This document shows, piece after piece, positions 1 to 7,417 of a DNA stretch of 64,000 nucleotides. The stretch spans positions 310,001-374,000 of the forward strand of contig NZ_BBER01000001.1 of assembly GCF_001312865.1 (NCBI RefSeq), written 5' to 3'. The notes under the pieces were generated by a model. That model was not told where the DNA came from. It worked only from the letters and a program-made list of their open reading frames with translations, and made no database searches. The translations under genes were made by a program, and so were the position numbers. Source of the stretch: Lacticaseibacillus thailandensis DSM 22698 = JCM 13996 (GTDB lineage: Bacteria; Bacillota; Bacilli; Lactobacillales; Lactobacillaceae). Every line of letters begins with the position of its first letter. Positions within the stretch are counted from its first letter, which is position 1.

Positions 1-1
1 C

Positions 2-151
2 CAGGTATTGCACGAAGCTGTGGCACCCCCAATTGCAGCTAATGGTTCTGACCAAGCGGCGGGCCCCACGATTTTAACGCCGGCATTGGTTGCCCGCGAC
101 GCGGTGGACCCCATGATTGGTATGGAGGGCATTACCCCGCAAACAGCGTAG
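2..151 (+). CDS. C-terminal end of an unrecognised protein (cut by window start)
   Basis: An open frame enters from the left edge and ends at TAG 149-151, giving the last 49 residues of a protein. The visible tail is rich in Ala, Pro and Gly and ends IGMEGITPQTA. I see no diagnostic motif and do not recognise the family. The next gene follows after 30 bases with its own ribosome binding site (AAGGAG near 171), so the two may be co-transcribed. The frame is open over its whole visible length and stops just ahead of a good RBS, which supports a real gene end. Confidence 0.5.
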   Translation, partial: QVLHEAVAPPIAANGSDQAAGPTILTPALVARDAVDPMIGMEGITPQTA

Positions 152-181
152 TATGGATCCACGGTTAAATTAAGGAGAAGC

Positions 182-1396
182 ATGATGACAGATATTCGCG
201 AACAACTATCAATGCGTCCAGTTACACCGGAATATTTAGACCAGTTTAATGATTTGCTGGGGTATGTGTTCCAGGTCACCGCCAAAGAAGTGAGCGAGTC
301 TGGTTACGAAGAGGGCGAACTCGAGCGGGCCAAACGACCAGTGCTGGAGGAAGCGGACGTTTTTGGCTGGTTCCACGGTGACAACCTGGTCAGTCAATTG
401 GCCATCTACCCGTGCAAAGTCAACATTCACGGGCGGCAGTACGATATGGCCGGGCTTACTGGCGTGGTACGTACCAGAGTACGCCGGGCATGGCTTAATG
501 CACGACCTGATTAGTACGGCGTTGGAACACATGCGGTCCCGGCACCAATGGATCTCCTACCTGTACCCGTACAGCATTCCGTTTTACCGCAAAAAGGGGT
601 GGGAAATCATGTCTGACCACCTGACTTTTGACGTACGCGATATCCAGTTGCCTAAGCAACAGAATCTGCCTGGTCACGTTGAGCGAATGGATATTGATGC
701 CGAGGATGTGATTCGGACCTATGACCGCTTTGCCTTGTTGAACCATGGTGCCATGATTCGTAACCAGCTGAACTGGGACGAGTATTGGCGCTGGGAAAAC
801 GAGGAGGAACGCACGGCGGCCGTGTTCTACGATGAGGACGACGAACCGCAGGGGTTCTTGCTGTACTGGATTGCTAACGAGGTCTTCCATATTAAGGAAA
901 TGGTGTACATCACGCAGGAGGCGCGGATCGCACTGTGGAACTTCGTGTCGGCCCATTTCTCCATGGTGGAACACGTGCGCGGCAACATCTATAAGAACGA
1001 ACCGCTGCACTTCTTACTGGATGATGGCGACATTAAACAGACCATTAAGCCGTACTTTATGGCGCGCATCGTGGACGTTGAACAATTTCTCCGCGCCTAC
1101 CCGTTCGCGGAAGTAGGCCAGCCATTTCACCTGATCGTCAGTGATCCCATGGCGCCCTGGAATGTCGGGACGTTCGGAGTGAGTTGGGATGCCAACGGTC
1201 AAGTAAGGTGGAGCGTGATGCCCATCCCGGTTTGCCAGTGCGGTTGGACATCCAAACGCTGACAACGATGCTGATGAGTTACCGGCGACCGTCTTACCTG
1301 CGCCGCATTGAACGACTGGATGCGGACACCAGTGCCGTTAAGAATCTTGAGCAGGTCATTCCCATGGAAGAGCCGTACTTTTCAGATTACTTTTAG
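182..1396 (+). CDS. Eis-like GNAT N-acetyltransferase (two frame breaks)
   Basis: The protein would be about 405 residues, the usual size of Eis-family acetyltransferases, which transfer acetyl from acetyl-CoA to amines and carry an N-terminal GNAT pair plus a C-terminal sterol-carrier-like domain. The acetyl-CoA loop (PEYAGHGLM) and the following YLYPYSIPFYRKKGWE stretch are typical. The frame breaks twice. Near 470 the expected GVGTYPEYAG needs one extra G and one extra C (GGG read as GG, CCC read as CC). Near 1213 it needs one A (AAA read as AA). The three losses sum to three bases, and the final frame ends cleanly at 1396. Start ATG 182 or 185 follows AAGGAG. The substrate is unknown. I read the breaks as sequencing errors, not decay. 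Confidence 0.8.
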
Positions 1397-1421
1397 ATTG
1401 GCGGCGCTTAGTCGGACGACG

Positions 1422-1450
1422 TTGCAAATCAACCAGTGGCTAGTTATAAT
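1422..1450 (+). promoter_or_regulatory. Promoter of the lipid kinase gene
   Basis: TTGCAA (1422-1427), a 17-base spacer and a perfect TATAAT (1445-1450) form a strong sigma-A type promoter. It starts just after the Eis-like gene ends and lies about 37 bases ahead of the proposed GTG start, with GAAAGGAG between. Confidence 0.75.
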
Positions 1451-1486
1451 TTACAGCGTTAACGTTGAAAGGAGTTGTGGCGCTAC

Positions 1487-2438
1487 GTGGCCTTTTTTTC
1501 AAATGATTTTCAATCCCGCAGCCGGCGGGGGTAATTCTGTGGCTACGTGGCACATCGTTAAGGATGAGTTGAATCGGCGTGGGGTCGATTTCCGGGTTCG
1601 GACATCCAAACATCCTGGGCACACGGTGGAGTTGGCGCACCAAATTGCCAAGTTCAATGACCGGGATGATACGGTGCTGTTAGTGATTGGTGGCGACGGA
1701 ACGTTGAACCAAGCGGTAACGGGAATTCGTGAAGCTGGCAACACGACCATGCCGGTGGCGTACGTACCGGCAGGGAGCGGTAACGACTTTGCCCGGGCCA
1801 ACCGCATCAGCAAGGATCCCCTGACGGTACTGGATGCTATTCTCGACACACAGGCACCGGTGCGGGTCGATATTGGTGAATTCCACGAACGGACACGCGA
1901 CCAACACGGTTACTTTGTGAACAACGTGGGCGTTGGGTTTGACGCGGCCGTTGTGGATGCGGCGAACCAAAGTCGGTTAAAAGGGTTCCTGAACCGGGTA
2001 CACCTGGGGACCTTGGCCTACATTCTGAGTATTTTCGGAGTGTTGTTTAACCGCCATGCCTTTGAAGCGCGGGTGCACGTCGGGGATGAACACGACATAA
2101 TACCTAACGCATACATCTGCACCACGACTAATCACCCCTACTTTGGTGGTGGGTTTCCCATCATGCCGGGGGCGTCGGTCATCGATGGTCAGCTGGACTT
2201 GATCGTCGTGGAAGAACGGCACTGGTGGATCTTCATTTTCCTCTGTGCACAAATTTTGTTGCGGAAGAAGTTGGACTTTGAGGGAATTCATCATTACCGG
2301 GCGGCCAAACTGTACGTGGAGACCAGTTCACTCGAATTTGGTCAGATGGACGGTGAGGAGCTGGGCACGCGGCCGTTTGAACTGGAATTTAACGTGACGG
2401 ACCAGTTGTTTTGGATGGGTGATCTCAATCCGCAATAG
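1487..2438 (+). CDS. Diacylglycerol/lipid kinase, YegS/DgkB family
   Basis: This is a DAGK-catalytic-domain lipid kinase of about 315 residues, phosphorylating diacylglycerol or a related lipid at the membrane surface. Family marks are IFNPAAGGG at the N-terminus, the nucleotide-binding GGDGTLNQAVTG and the PAGSGNDFAR loop. The N-terminus is blurred by a run of seven T (1493-1499). With six T the frame runs from GTG 1487 into MIFNPAAGG, giving a start served by GAAAGGAG at 1467. ATG 1503, in the uninterrupted frame, has no RBS of its own. I therefore choose GTG 1487 with a one-base overcall. Phosphatidyl recycling (DgkB) is the likely role, but the substrate cannot be fixed from sequence. Confidence 0.85.
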
Positions 2439-2705
2439 GGTTGCCGGTATTGTTTAGTTAATTTCAGTTTCTTCGGTGTCATTATGGCCAGCTAGACCCA
2501 TCTGTAGCAGGTTTGTCACCAGTGTTCAGCACGAGTGTGGTCAAATTTATGGTGGCGCCAACTTGTCAGATTTGGCGACAGGTGCTAATATTTCAGTGTG
2601 CGCTGGTGTACAAGTGTGCATAAGCGGTGTTCATTGTGGCCAGTGCCAGGTGTAAGAATGAGGTGCTCATCGCCATGGTGGGCACGTAAGCAACCACAGA
2701 ACGTC

Positions 2706-2757
2706 AAAAAAAAGGGCTGACCGTAGCTATTGCCTAGGGTTAGCCCTTTAATTTTTA
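2706..2757 (-). terminator. Terminator downstream of rnjA (bidirectional)
   Basis: AAAGGGCT (2711-2718) pairs with AGCCCTTT (2742-2749), extended by further pairs inside the stem. Read on the minus strand it ends in eight T, strong for the rpoY-rnjA transcript. Read on the plus strand it has a weaker T-rich tail for the lipid kinase transcript. Confidence 0.85.
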
Positions 2758-2812
2758 ATTCAAAACAGTAAACGGGTCGGCAACCATGAATGATTGCGAC
2801 GTCTTGGTTATG

Positions 2813-2842
2813 CATGCTGTCAGCACAAGGCGCGACAGCATG
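2813..2842 (-). other. Stable hairpin just after the rnjA stop codon
   Basis: CATGCTGTC (2813-2821) pairs perfectly with GACAGCATG (2834-2842) around a 12-base loop, directly beyond the rnjA stop. It lacks a U tract, so it is not a terminator by itself. A role in 3' end protection of the rnjA message is possible. Confidence 0.5.
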
Positions 2843-2845
2843 TGT

Positions 2846-4528
2846 TTATAGCGTAATCAACATTGGTAAGATCAGTGGACGCCGTTCCGTCCGTTCGAAC
2901 AGGTACTCACCAAGGTTCTTCACGATGGCGTCCTTCAGCATTGCTTCACTGACTTTTTCATTATCGTTAAACGTGTTCTTGATGGTGTGGAAGACCCGCT
3001 TTTGGGCGTGGTTGATCAGTTCGCCAGATTCACGCATGTAGACGAACCCACGCGACAAAAGGTCGGGACCCGCCAAGACCGTGTGCTTCTGCATATTGAT
3101 AGTGGCAACGACCACGACCAAACCTTCTTCAGAAAGGATCCGGCGGTCACGAATGACGGCATTACCAATGTCGCCCACACCGCTACCATCAACGTAAACG
3201 TCGCTAGCTGGGAAGTGACCAGCACGACGCGCATGATCCTTGGTCAGGGCCAGCACGTCACCATTACCCATGATGAAGGTATGATCCGCCGGCACGCCAC
3301 AAAGTTGGGCAAGCTCGGTGTGGATCTTCTGCATCCGGTATTCACCATGACATGGCATGAAGAACTTAGGCTTCATCAACCGCAGCATCAGTTTCTGTTC
3401 TTCCTGGCCACCATGACCGGAAGTGTGGATGTTATTGACCTTCCCGTGAATGACGTCGGCACCAGCTGCTTCCAGCTCGTTAATGACTTCGTTCACGCTG
3501 GTTGTGTTCCCAGGAATAGGGTTACTGGAGAAGACGACGGTGTCGCCAGGTTGAATGCTGATCTGCCGGTGCGTCCCGTTAGCAATCCGCGACAGGGCGG
3601 CCATGGGTTCACCTTGCGAACCGGTACACAGAATCAACACCTTGTTGGCGGGCAACCGCTTCAACTCGTGGGCATCGATGAGGTCTTCATCCGGAATGTT
3701 CAGGTAGCCCAATTCACGGCCGTTAACAATCGCATTTTCCATTGACCGGCCAAAGACAGCAATCTTGCGGCCGCGCGCAATGGCAGCGTCCGCGGCCTGC
3801 GCGATTCGGGAGATGTTTGAGGCAAAGGTGGCAAAGATAATACGGCCATCAATGCGGTCAAAGATATGGCGGATAGAGTGGCCTACAAACCGTTCCGACT
3901 TCGTAAAGTTAGGAATTTCGGCGTTCGTGCTGTCAGACATCAACAGCAAGACACCTTCTTCACCCAGCTTAGCCATCCGTTGCAAGTTGGGTGCCGGCTG
4001 ATTGCCAACCGGGGTCAAGTCAAACTTGTAGTCACCAGTTTGAATGACGATTCCGTTAGGCGTGTGTACCGCGATCCCGAGGGTGTCGGGAATACTATGA
4101 GTCGTCCGGAAGAAGGAGACGGAGAGCTTGTCAAACTTTAGCTCAGTGTCTTCGTCAATTTCCGTGAGGCTGGTGGAGCGTAGCAAGCCGTGTTCCTCCA
4201 ACTTGCCCCGAATGAGGGCAGCAGCTAAGGGACCAGCGTACACATCCACGTTGGGTACCTGCTTTAGAAAGTAGGGTAAGCCGCCAATGTGGTCTTCGTG
4301 GCCGTGGGTGATGACCAACGCCTTGATCTTGTCCGCATTCTGCTTCAGGTACGAGTAGTCAGAAATGACGTAATCGATCCCGAGCAAGTCATCTTCAGGA
4401 AACTTGATGCCGGCATCAATGACGATAATTTCATCACCGTACTGCACACCGTACATGTTTTTACCAATTTCACCCAGCCCACCTACAGCAAAGGCGGCGG
4501 TTTCATTGGGTTTAATATTTAATTTCAT
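2846..4528 (-). CDS. rnjA: Ribonuclease J1
   Basis: RNase J1 is a cytoplasmic 5'-to-3' exonuclease and endonuclease that matures rRNA and degrades mRNA. The 560-residue product has the metallo-beta-lactamase signature [10 protein letters not shown] near residue 74 that binds two zinc ions, then the beta-CASP and C-terminal domains ([10 protein letters not shown] region). The frame is intact and of normal length. It begins three bases after rpoY and is clearly in the same operon, an order conserved in Bacillus and lactobacilli. A second RNase J (rnjB) lies at 23392. The pair matches Gram-positive genomes in which J1 and J2 form a complex, J1 carrying most of the exonuclease activity. Confidence 0.95.
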   Translation of the reverse strand: MKLNIKPNETAAFAVGGLGEIGKNMYGVQYGDEIIVIDAGIKFPEDDLLGIDYVISDYSYLKQNADKIKALVITHGHEDHIGGLPYFLKQVPNVDVYAGPLAAALIRGKLEEHGLLRSTSLTEIDEDTELKFDKLSVSFFRTTHSIPDTLGIAVHTPNGIVIQTGDYKFDLTPVGNQPAPNLQRMAKLGEEGVLLLMSDSTNAEIPNFTKSERFVGHSIRHIFDRIDGRIIFATFASNISRIAQAADAAIARGRKIAVFGRSMENAIVNGRELGYLNIPDEDLIDAHELKRLPANKVLILCTGSQGEPMAALSRIANGTHRQISIQPGDTVVFSSNPIPGNTTSVNEVINELEAAGADVIHGKVNNIHTSGHGGQEEQKLMLRLMKPKFFMPCHGEYRMQKIHTELAQLCGVPADHTFIMGNGDVLALTKDHARRAGHFPASDVYVDGSGVGDIGNAVIRDRRILSEEGLVVVVATINMQKHTVLAGPDLLSRGFVYMRESGELINHAQKRVFHTIKNTFNDNEKVSEAMLKDAIVKNLGEYLFERTERRPLILPMLITL

Positions 4529-4531
4529 ATG

Positions 4532-4744
4532 CTAAAACTCCGTTAACTTGTAGTTATCGGACTGCTGCTCGTACTCTAAGAACTTGCCTTCAAGTGGCTG
4601 GATCAGTTCGATGTTGTAATCCGTGTTTTCTTCGAGCAGTTTACGTGCCGCGCGTTCGCTGTCGGCCTCCAGGTAAAGTGCTACCGTGTTTTCACGCATT
4701 GGGTTTTCCAACCGGGATGGCTGGTACAGAACTTTATAAATCAT
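4532..4744 (-). CDS. rpoY: RNA polymerase epsilon subunit (DUF1447)
   Basis: This 70-residue protein begins MIYKVLYQ and matches the small epsilon subunit found in Firmicutes RNA polymerase, a non-essential accessory factor that binds the core enzyme. The start is ATG 4744, read on the minus strand, with AAAGGAG ahead; a longer upstream frame exists but would swallow that RBS. Its position immediately upstream of rnjA with a three-base gap is the conserved rpoY-rnjA arrangement, linking transcription and RNA decay in one message. Confidence 0.9.
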   Translation of the reverse strand: MIYKVLYQPSRLENPMRENTVALYLEADSERAARKLLEENTDYNIELIQPLEGKFLEYEQQSDNYKLTEF

Positions 4745-4986
4745 AAGTGCTCCTTTCATGTACACAAAGAAAGCCCCATTAGGGACTATTCAATCATATG
4801 CCCGCATTTTGCTAGGTCACCCTAGCTAGTTGTTATCATTCTACCATACGGTGGCGGGATTGGCGAACTTCCGCGCCAAATCGGTTGTGGGTCCATCTTA
4901 ATCTGGTGGTTATGTGTTACGGCGACGGTTGAATGTGCCATAATAAAAGTAGTAGTAATGCAGTTTTCATATAGGGGGTGGACTGA

Positions 4987-5415
4987 TTGCCAACAGTGTC
5001 TACGTTGGGCCTAGTAATCATTGTGGCCGTGCTCATCATCGCCGGAGGCTGGTGGTGGGCTCGGCGACGGCGCTTGCGGATTCAGCACGAACACGCGCAG
5101 TGGATGCGGGCCATCAATTTAGGAGTAGGTAAAGCGCTACACGATGCTGGTCTGGCCGTGGGGCTGAAGGTTACGGGTCAGCCCGTCGAAGAAGTTTGGC
5201 ACCGGCAGGTCATGCTGGCCCACTTTACCCTGCCGGTGGGGTCCGGTGTGACTGTAGCTCAGGTGCAGGCCGCGTTTAGCGGTGCACACCTGGCGCAGTT
5301 AGCGTTGACCGATTGTTTTGTACAGGCAGAGGACCAACAACTGAACTTTGACGTTGCCTACCTGGTCAACGACGCGACTAAGGCGTACGTGGCTGACCTG
5401 GCCCGGGTTGAGTAA
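4987..5415 (+). CDS. Small single-pass membrane protein, unknown function
   Basis: The product is 142 residues and I do not recognise a family. Residues 6-23 form a hydrophobic membrane segment (LGLVIIVAVLIIAGG), followed by WWWARRRR, so the remainder is probably cytoplasmic under the positive-inside rule. The soluble part is mixed alpha/beta in character without repeats or catalytic motifs. The start is TTG 4987, chosen because AGGGGG sits about 8 bases upstream. The gene is convergent with def and shares a large terminator with it. The intact frame and good RBS support a real gene. Confidence 0.7.
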   Translation: MPTVSTLGLVIIVAVLIIAGGWWWARRRRLRIQHEHAQWMRAINLGVGKALHDAGLAVGLKVTGQPVEEVWHRQVMLAHFTLPVGSGVTVAQVQAAFSGAHLAQLALTDCFVQAEDQQLNFDVAYLVNDATKAYVADLARVE

Positions 5416-5449
5416 CACAGCATTGCCCCATTAGCGGTAAAAGTAGATG

Positions 5450-5525
5450 TTAAAAATTAACGGCTTCGGCTGAGTACGGACGTATCATGATGCGTCTGTA
5501 CCAGCTGGAGCCGTTAATTTGTTGG
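5450..5525 (+). terminator. Bidirectional terminator between convergent genes
   Basis: AAATTAACGGCT (5454-5465) and AGCCGTTAATTT (5509-5520) are perfect 12-base inverted repeats. A second inverted pair lies inside (GTAC GGACG against CGTC TGTAC). A-rich and T-rich flanks allow termination from both the 4987 gene and def. Confidence 0.8.
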
Positions 5526-5534
5526 GGCTACTTG

Positions 5535-6089
5535 CTAATCGACGATGACCGCTTCGGGGTCAATGTCGAACGGGTGGTCCTTACTGATGTGGTCGTAGAA
5601 CAACGTACCGTTGAGGTGGTCAATTTCGTGCTGGCACACGATGGCCGGGTAGTGCTTTAGGCGCACCTTCTTGTTCTCACCGTCAACGTTTTGGTACTTG
5701 ATGGTGATACGGTCGTGGCGCATCACCAAACCGTCGTGTTCATCATCAACGGATAGGCAACCTTCGCCTTCACGCAGACCGGCTTGCTGGACGGATTCGC
5801 TGACAATGTGTGGGTTGACCAACACCTCTTTGAACATAATGGAACCGTCGTTGTCCGGTACCAGTACGGCGGCCATGGACAGACTCTTGTTTACTTGCGG
5901 TGCGGCCAGGCCAACGCCGGGACGAAGGTGGTACTTCTTGTTTTCTTCTTCATCTTGACTGATGATGAGGTACTCCATCAAGTCATGTGCCAATTGCTTA
6001 TTTTCGTCCGAAAGGGGGAATTCCACCTGCTGGGCGCGTGCGCGGAGCACCGGGTTGGGGTCGCGAACGATATCTTTCATTAGAAACAC
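5535..6089 (-). CDS. def: Peptide deformylase
   Basis: Peptide deformylase removes the N-formyl group from nascent proteins using a metal ion. All three motifs are present: GVGLAAPQV, EGCLSV (metal-binding Cys) and HEIDH (two metal-binding His and the catalytic Glu). The product is 184 residues, the long Gram-positive type with an insertion between motifs. The start is placed at GTG 6089 (minus strand), because GGAGG lies 9 bases ahead of it. The ATG three codons later would be 18 bases from that RBS. The resulting MFLMKDIVRDP start matches lactobacillus deformylases. Confidence 0.93.
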   Translation of the reverse strand: MFLMKDIVRDPNPVLRARAQQVEFPLSDENKQLAHDLMEYLIISQDEEENKKYHLRPGVGLAAPQVNKSLSMAAVLVPDNDGSIMFKEVLVNPHIVSESVQQAGLREGEGCLSVDDEHDGLVMRHDRITIKYQNVDGENKKVRLKHYPAIVCQHEIDHLNGTLFYDHISKDHPFDIDPEAVIVD

Positions 6090-6202
6090 AGCTATCTGCC
6101 TCCTAGAATAATCTATGGTTAAGGTTACCACATAACGGCGGTGAACGGGTGGCGGTCAGCTGCTTTTACCGCGTTCGCAGCAAAATACCGTTCGGGCGCG
6201 CA

Positions 6203-6231
6203 TTGACTCGTTGTCTTGGGACGGTTACAAT
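6203..6231 (+). promoter_or_regulatory. Promoter of the leader-ORF / mini-ATPase transcript
   Basis: TTGACT (6203-6208), a 17-base spacer and TACAAT (6226-6231). Transcription would start near 6238 and give a 5' region of about 230 bases ahead of the main gene. Confidence 0.7.
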
Positions 6232-6254
6232 TAATGAGTAGGAAAAAGGTTCAG

Positions 6255-6275
6255 TGCGCGTTTTTGACGCGCGCA
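6255..6275 (+). other. GC-rich hairpin ahead of the leader ORF
   Basis: TGCGCGT (6255-6261) pairs with GCGCGCA (6269-6275) around a T-rich loop, at the very start of the predicted transcript. It may protect the 5' end or insulate the leader ribosome binding site. Confidence 0.5.
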
Positions 6276-6301
6276 TGTGTACGCATAAGGGGGTGAGCAT
6301 A

Positions 6302-6397
6302 ATGTCATCAAGTCTTGATCAGCCTAGTCATTCGGCGAACAACGAAGATCCCGGAAGACGTGGCGTTATGCCGCCGCTGAGAGTTAGATTCAGGTAA
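6302..6397 (+). CDS. Leader peptide, 31 residues, upstream of the mini P-type-ATPase gene
   Basis: ATG 6302 follows a strong AGGGGG ribosome binding site at about 6 bases and opens a 31-codon frame ending at TAA 6395. The peptide starts MSSSLDQPSH, has an acidic/Pro stretch (NNEDPGRR) in the middle and ends MPPLRVRFR. The Pro-Leu...Arg-Phe-Arg ending is loosely like the enterobacterial MgtL leader, whose translation senses magnesium; this resemblance is short and may be chance. The coding sequence overlaps RNA segments able to pair with the region just ahead of the next gene (see 6353-6467). I infer a regulatory uORF, not a peptide with its own function. Confidence 0.65.
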   Translation: MSSSLDQPSHSANNEDPGRRGVMPPLRVRFR

Positions 6398-6467
6398 CTG
6401 ACGTTAGGCCGCAATGGCCGGGCTGACGGCAGCGGCTGTTTGCCGTGTCTTCCTAGTAATTAGGAGG
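6353..6467 (+). promoter_or_regulatory. Candidate RNA switch controlling access to a ribosome binding site
   Basis: Two exclusive folds can be drawn. In fold A, 6353-6365 pairs with 6441-6453 over 13 consecutive pairs (three G-U), 6373-6379 (GCCGCTG) pairs perfectly with 6430-6436 (CAGCGGC), and 6402-6428 forms a capped hairpin inside. In fold B, CTTCCTA (6449-6455) pairs with TAGGAGG (6461-6467), burying the Shine-Dalgarno of the next gene. Bases 6449-6453 are used by both. The 5' halves of fold A lie in the leader ORF, so ribosomes there would break fold A and favour the closed fold B. There is no U tract, so control would be of translation. It matches no riboswitch class I know. Confidence 0.55.
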
Positions 6468-6468
6468 C

Positions 6469-7193
6469 ATGAGCGTGATGCAAAAATTTAATATTACTGG
6501 TCTGACCCGTCATGAGGCGACCAGTGCGCGTCTAGCTGGCCTGCGTCCGGAGACTGGTGGGTACGTCAGGTATGGTTGTTACCAATGCTGGCTCTCGTTT
6601 GGGGGCTACTAGTATTGGGTACAAGTGTTCTGGGTATCCTGAACTGGGGCGTCGGTGCAGGCCTAGCGGGGACGGTAGGCGTAGTCGCTCGTCAGGCTTG
6701 GCGGTGGCTACAGTTTCGGCAGGTAGTTCAGCACGTCCACACGGTAGTTGTTCTTCGGGATGGCTTACCACGGGTGCTACCAGTGCAGCGCGTTGTTACT
6801 GGTGATGTAATTATGACGCAGACAGGGGACCGTCTCCCGTTTGCGGTCGTTCGTGATGGTGTAGTTAGTGGTGCCGGTAGCAAAGTTGCTGGTGGACTGG
6901 TGGTCGCTAGCGATACGGTGGTATCGCAGGCAGTGGTGGCCGCTAATGTCTGGACTCAGGGTGTATTGGTAGCCGTGATGGCCGCCATCCGGAGCGTACG
7001 ACAATTGGCCTTAACTAAGGGCGTCATGCTGAGCCGTTGGTTGGTTCAGCAAGTACGGACTGCAGTACAAATTCTTGGCCGGTTTGGCTGGTTAGTGATC
7101 CAGCGGTTAACGGGTCGGATGATTCTTTTTAGACGAGAATCAGCCTTCCGGTACAATCAGGCCTCAGTCCAACGTTCCTGGCTGGCTGTTTAG
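6469..7193 (+). CDS. Miniature P-type-ATPase-like membrane protein (one frame break)
   Basis: The product is about 240 residues. It opens with a cation-ATPase N-terminal-like segment (ITGLTRHEATSARLAGL), then a hydrophobic hairpin (about residues 35-65), then a partial actuator domain (VVLRDGLPRVLPVQ, VTGDVIMTQTGDRLPF). It lacks the TGES loop, the DKTG phosphorylation site and the whole P and N domains, so it cannot be a working pump. The frame breaks near 6549, where one G restores it. ATG 6469 follows AGGAGG; ATG 6478 is also possible. The leader ORF and RNA fold upstream resemble control of ion transport. It could be a regulatory fragment, a conserved truncated paralogue, or a decayed gene. 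Confidence 0.6.
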
Positions 7194-7211
7194 TTGAATG
7201 AGTTAGTTGAT

Positions 7212-7245
7212 TAGCCGCGTTATTCATGACGCGGCTATTATGTTG
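7212..7245 (+). terminator. Terminator after the mini-ATPase gene
   Basis: TAGCCGCGT (7212-7220) pairs perfectly with ACGCGGCTA (7229-7237). The following tail (TTATGTT) is only moderately T-rich. Confidence 0.65.
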
Positions 7246-7417
7246 GGTTCCGTTACACCGTGTCTTTCCAACTTTGTAACAAGAACTTAATGCGTGCCTG
7301 TATGTGCGGGTACAAGCGTCGTTTGCCGGTGCCGTTCAAACAGTCAGGGTGGAGCTACTGCCCGTGGGCGGACCAATTGGGTATAATTAACGGTAAGCAA
7401 TGGGGAGGGGTGTAGTT

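Larger units (their letters stand above)
2439..2845. other. Intergenic region between convergent lipid kinase and rnjA
   Basis: This 407-base gap separates two convergent genes. It holds a bidirectional terminator (2706-2757) and a separate 9-bp hairpin (2813-2842). No credible coding frame with an RBS was found in 2439-2700, and nothing else is recognised there. Confidence 0.6.

Noticed and set aside
182-1396. Eis-like gene as a true pseudogene
   Set aside because: Three homopolymer losses sum to three bases and no residue text is lost, which decay would not produce.
2987-3745. 252-codon plus-strand frame inside rnjA
   Set aside because: Opposite strand of a clear, intact rnjA; no RBS and no domain.
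6241-6470. M-box (magnesium) or yybP-ykoY (manganese) riboswitch ahead of the ATPase-like gene
   Set aside because: The downstream gene type suggested it, but none of the conserved core sequences of either class is present; the region instead holds a translated-looking ORF and simple helices.
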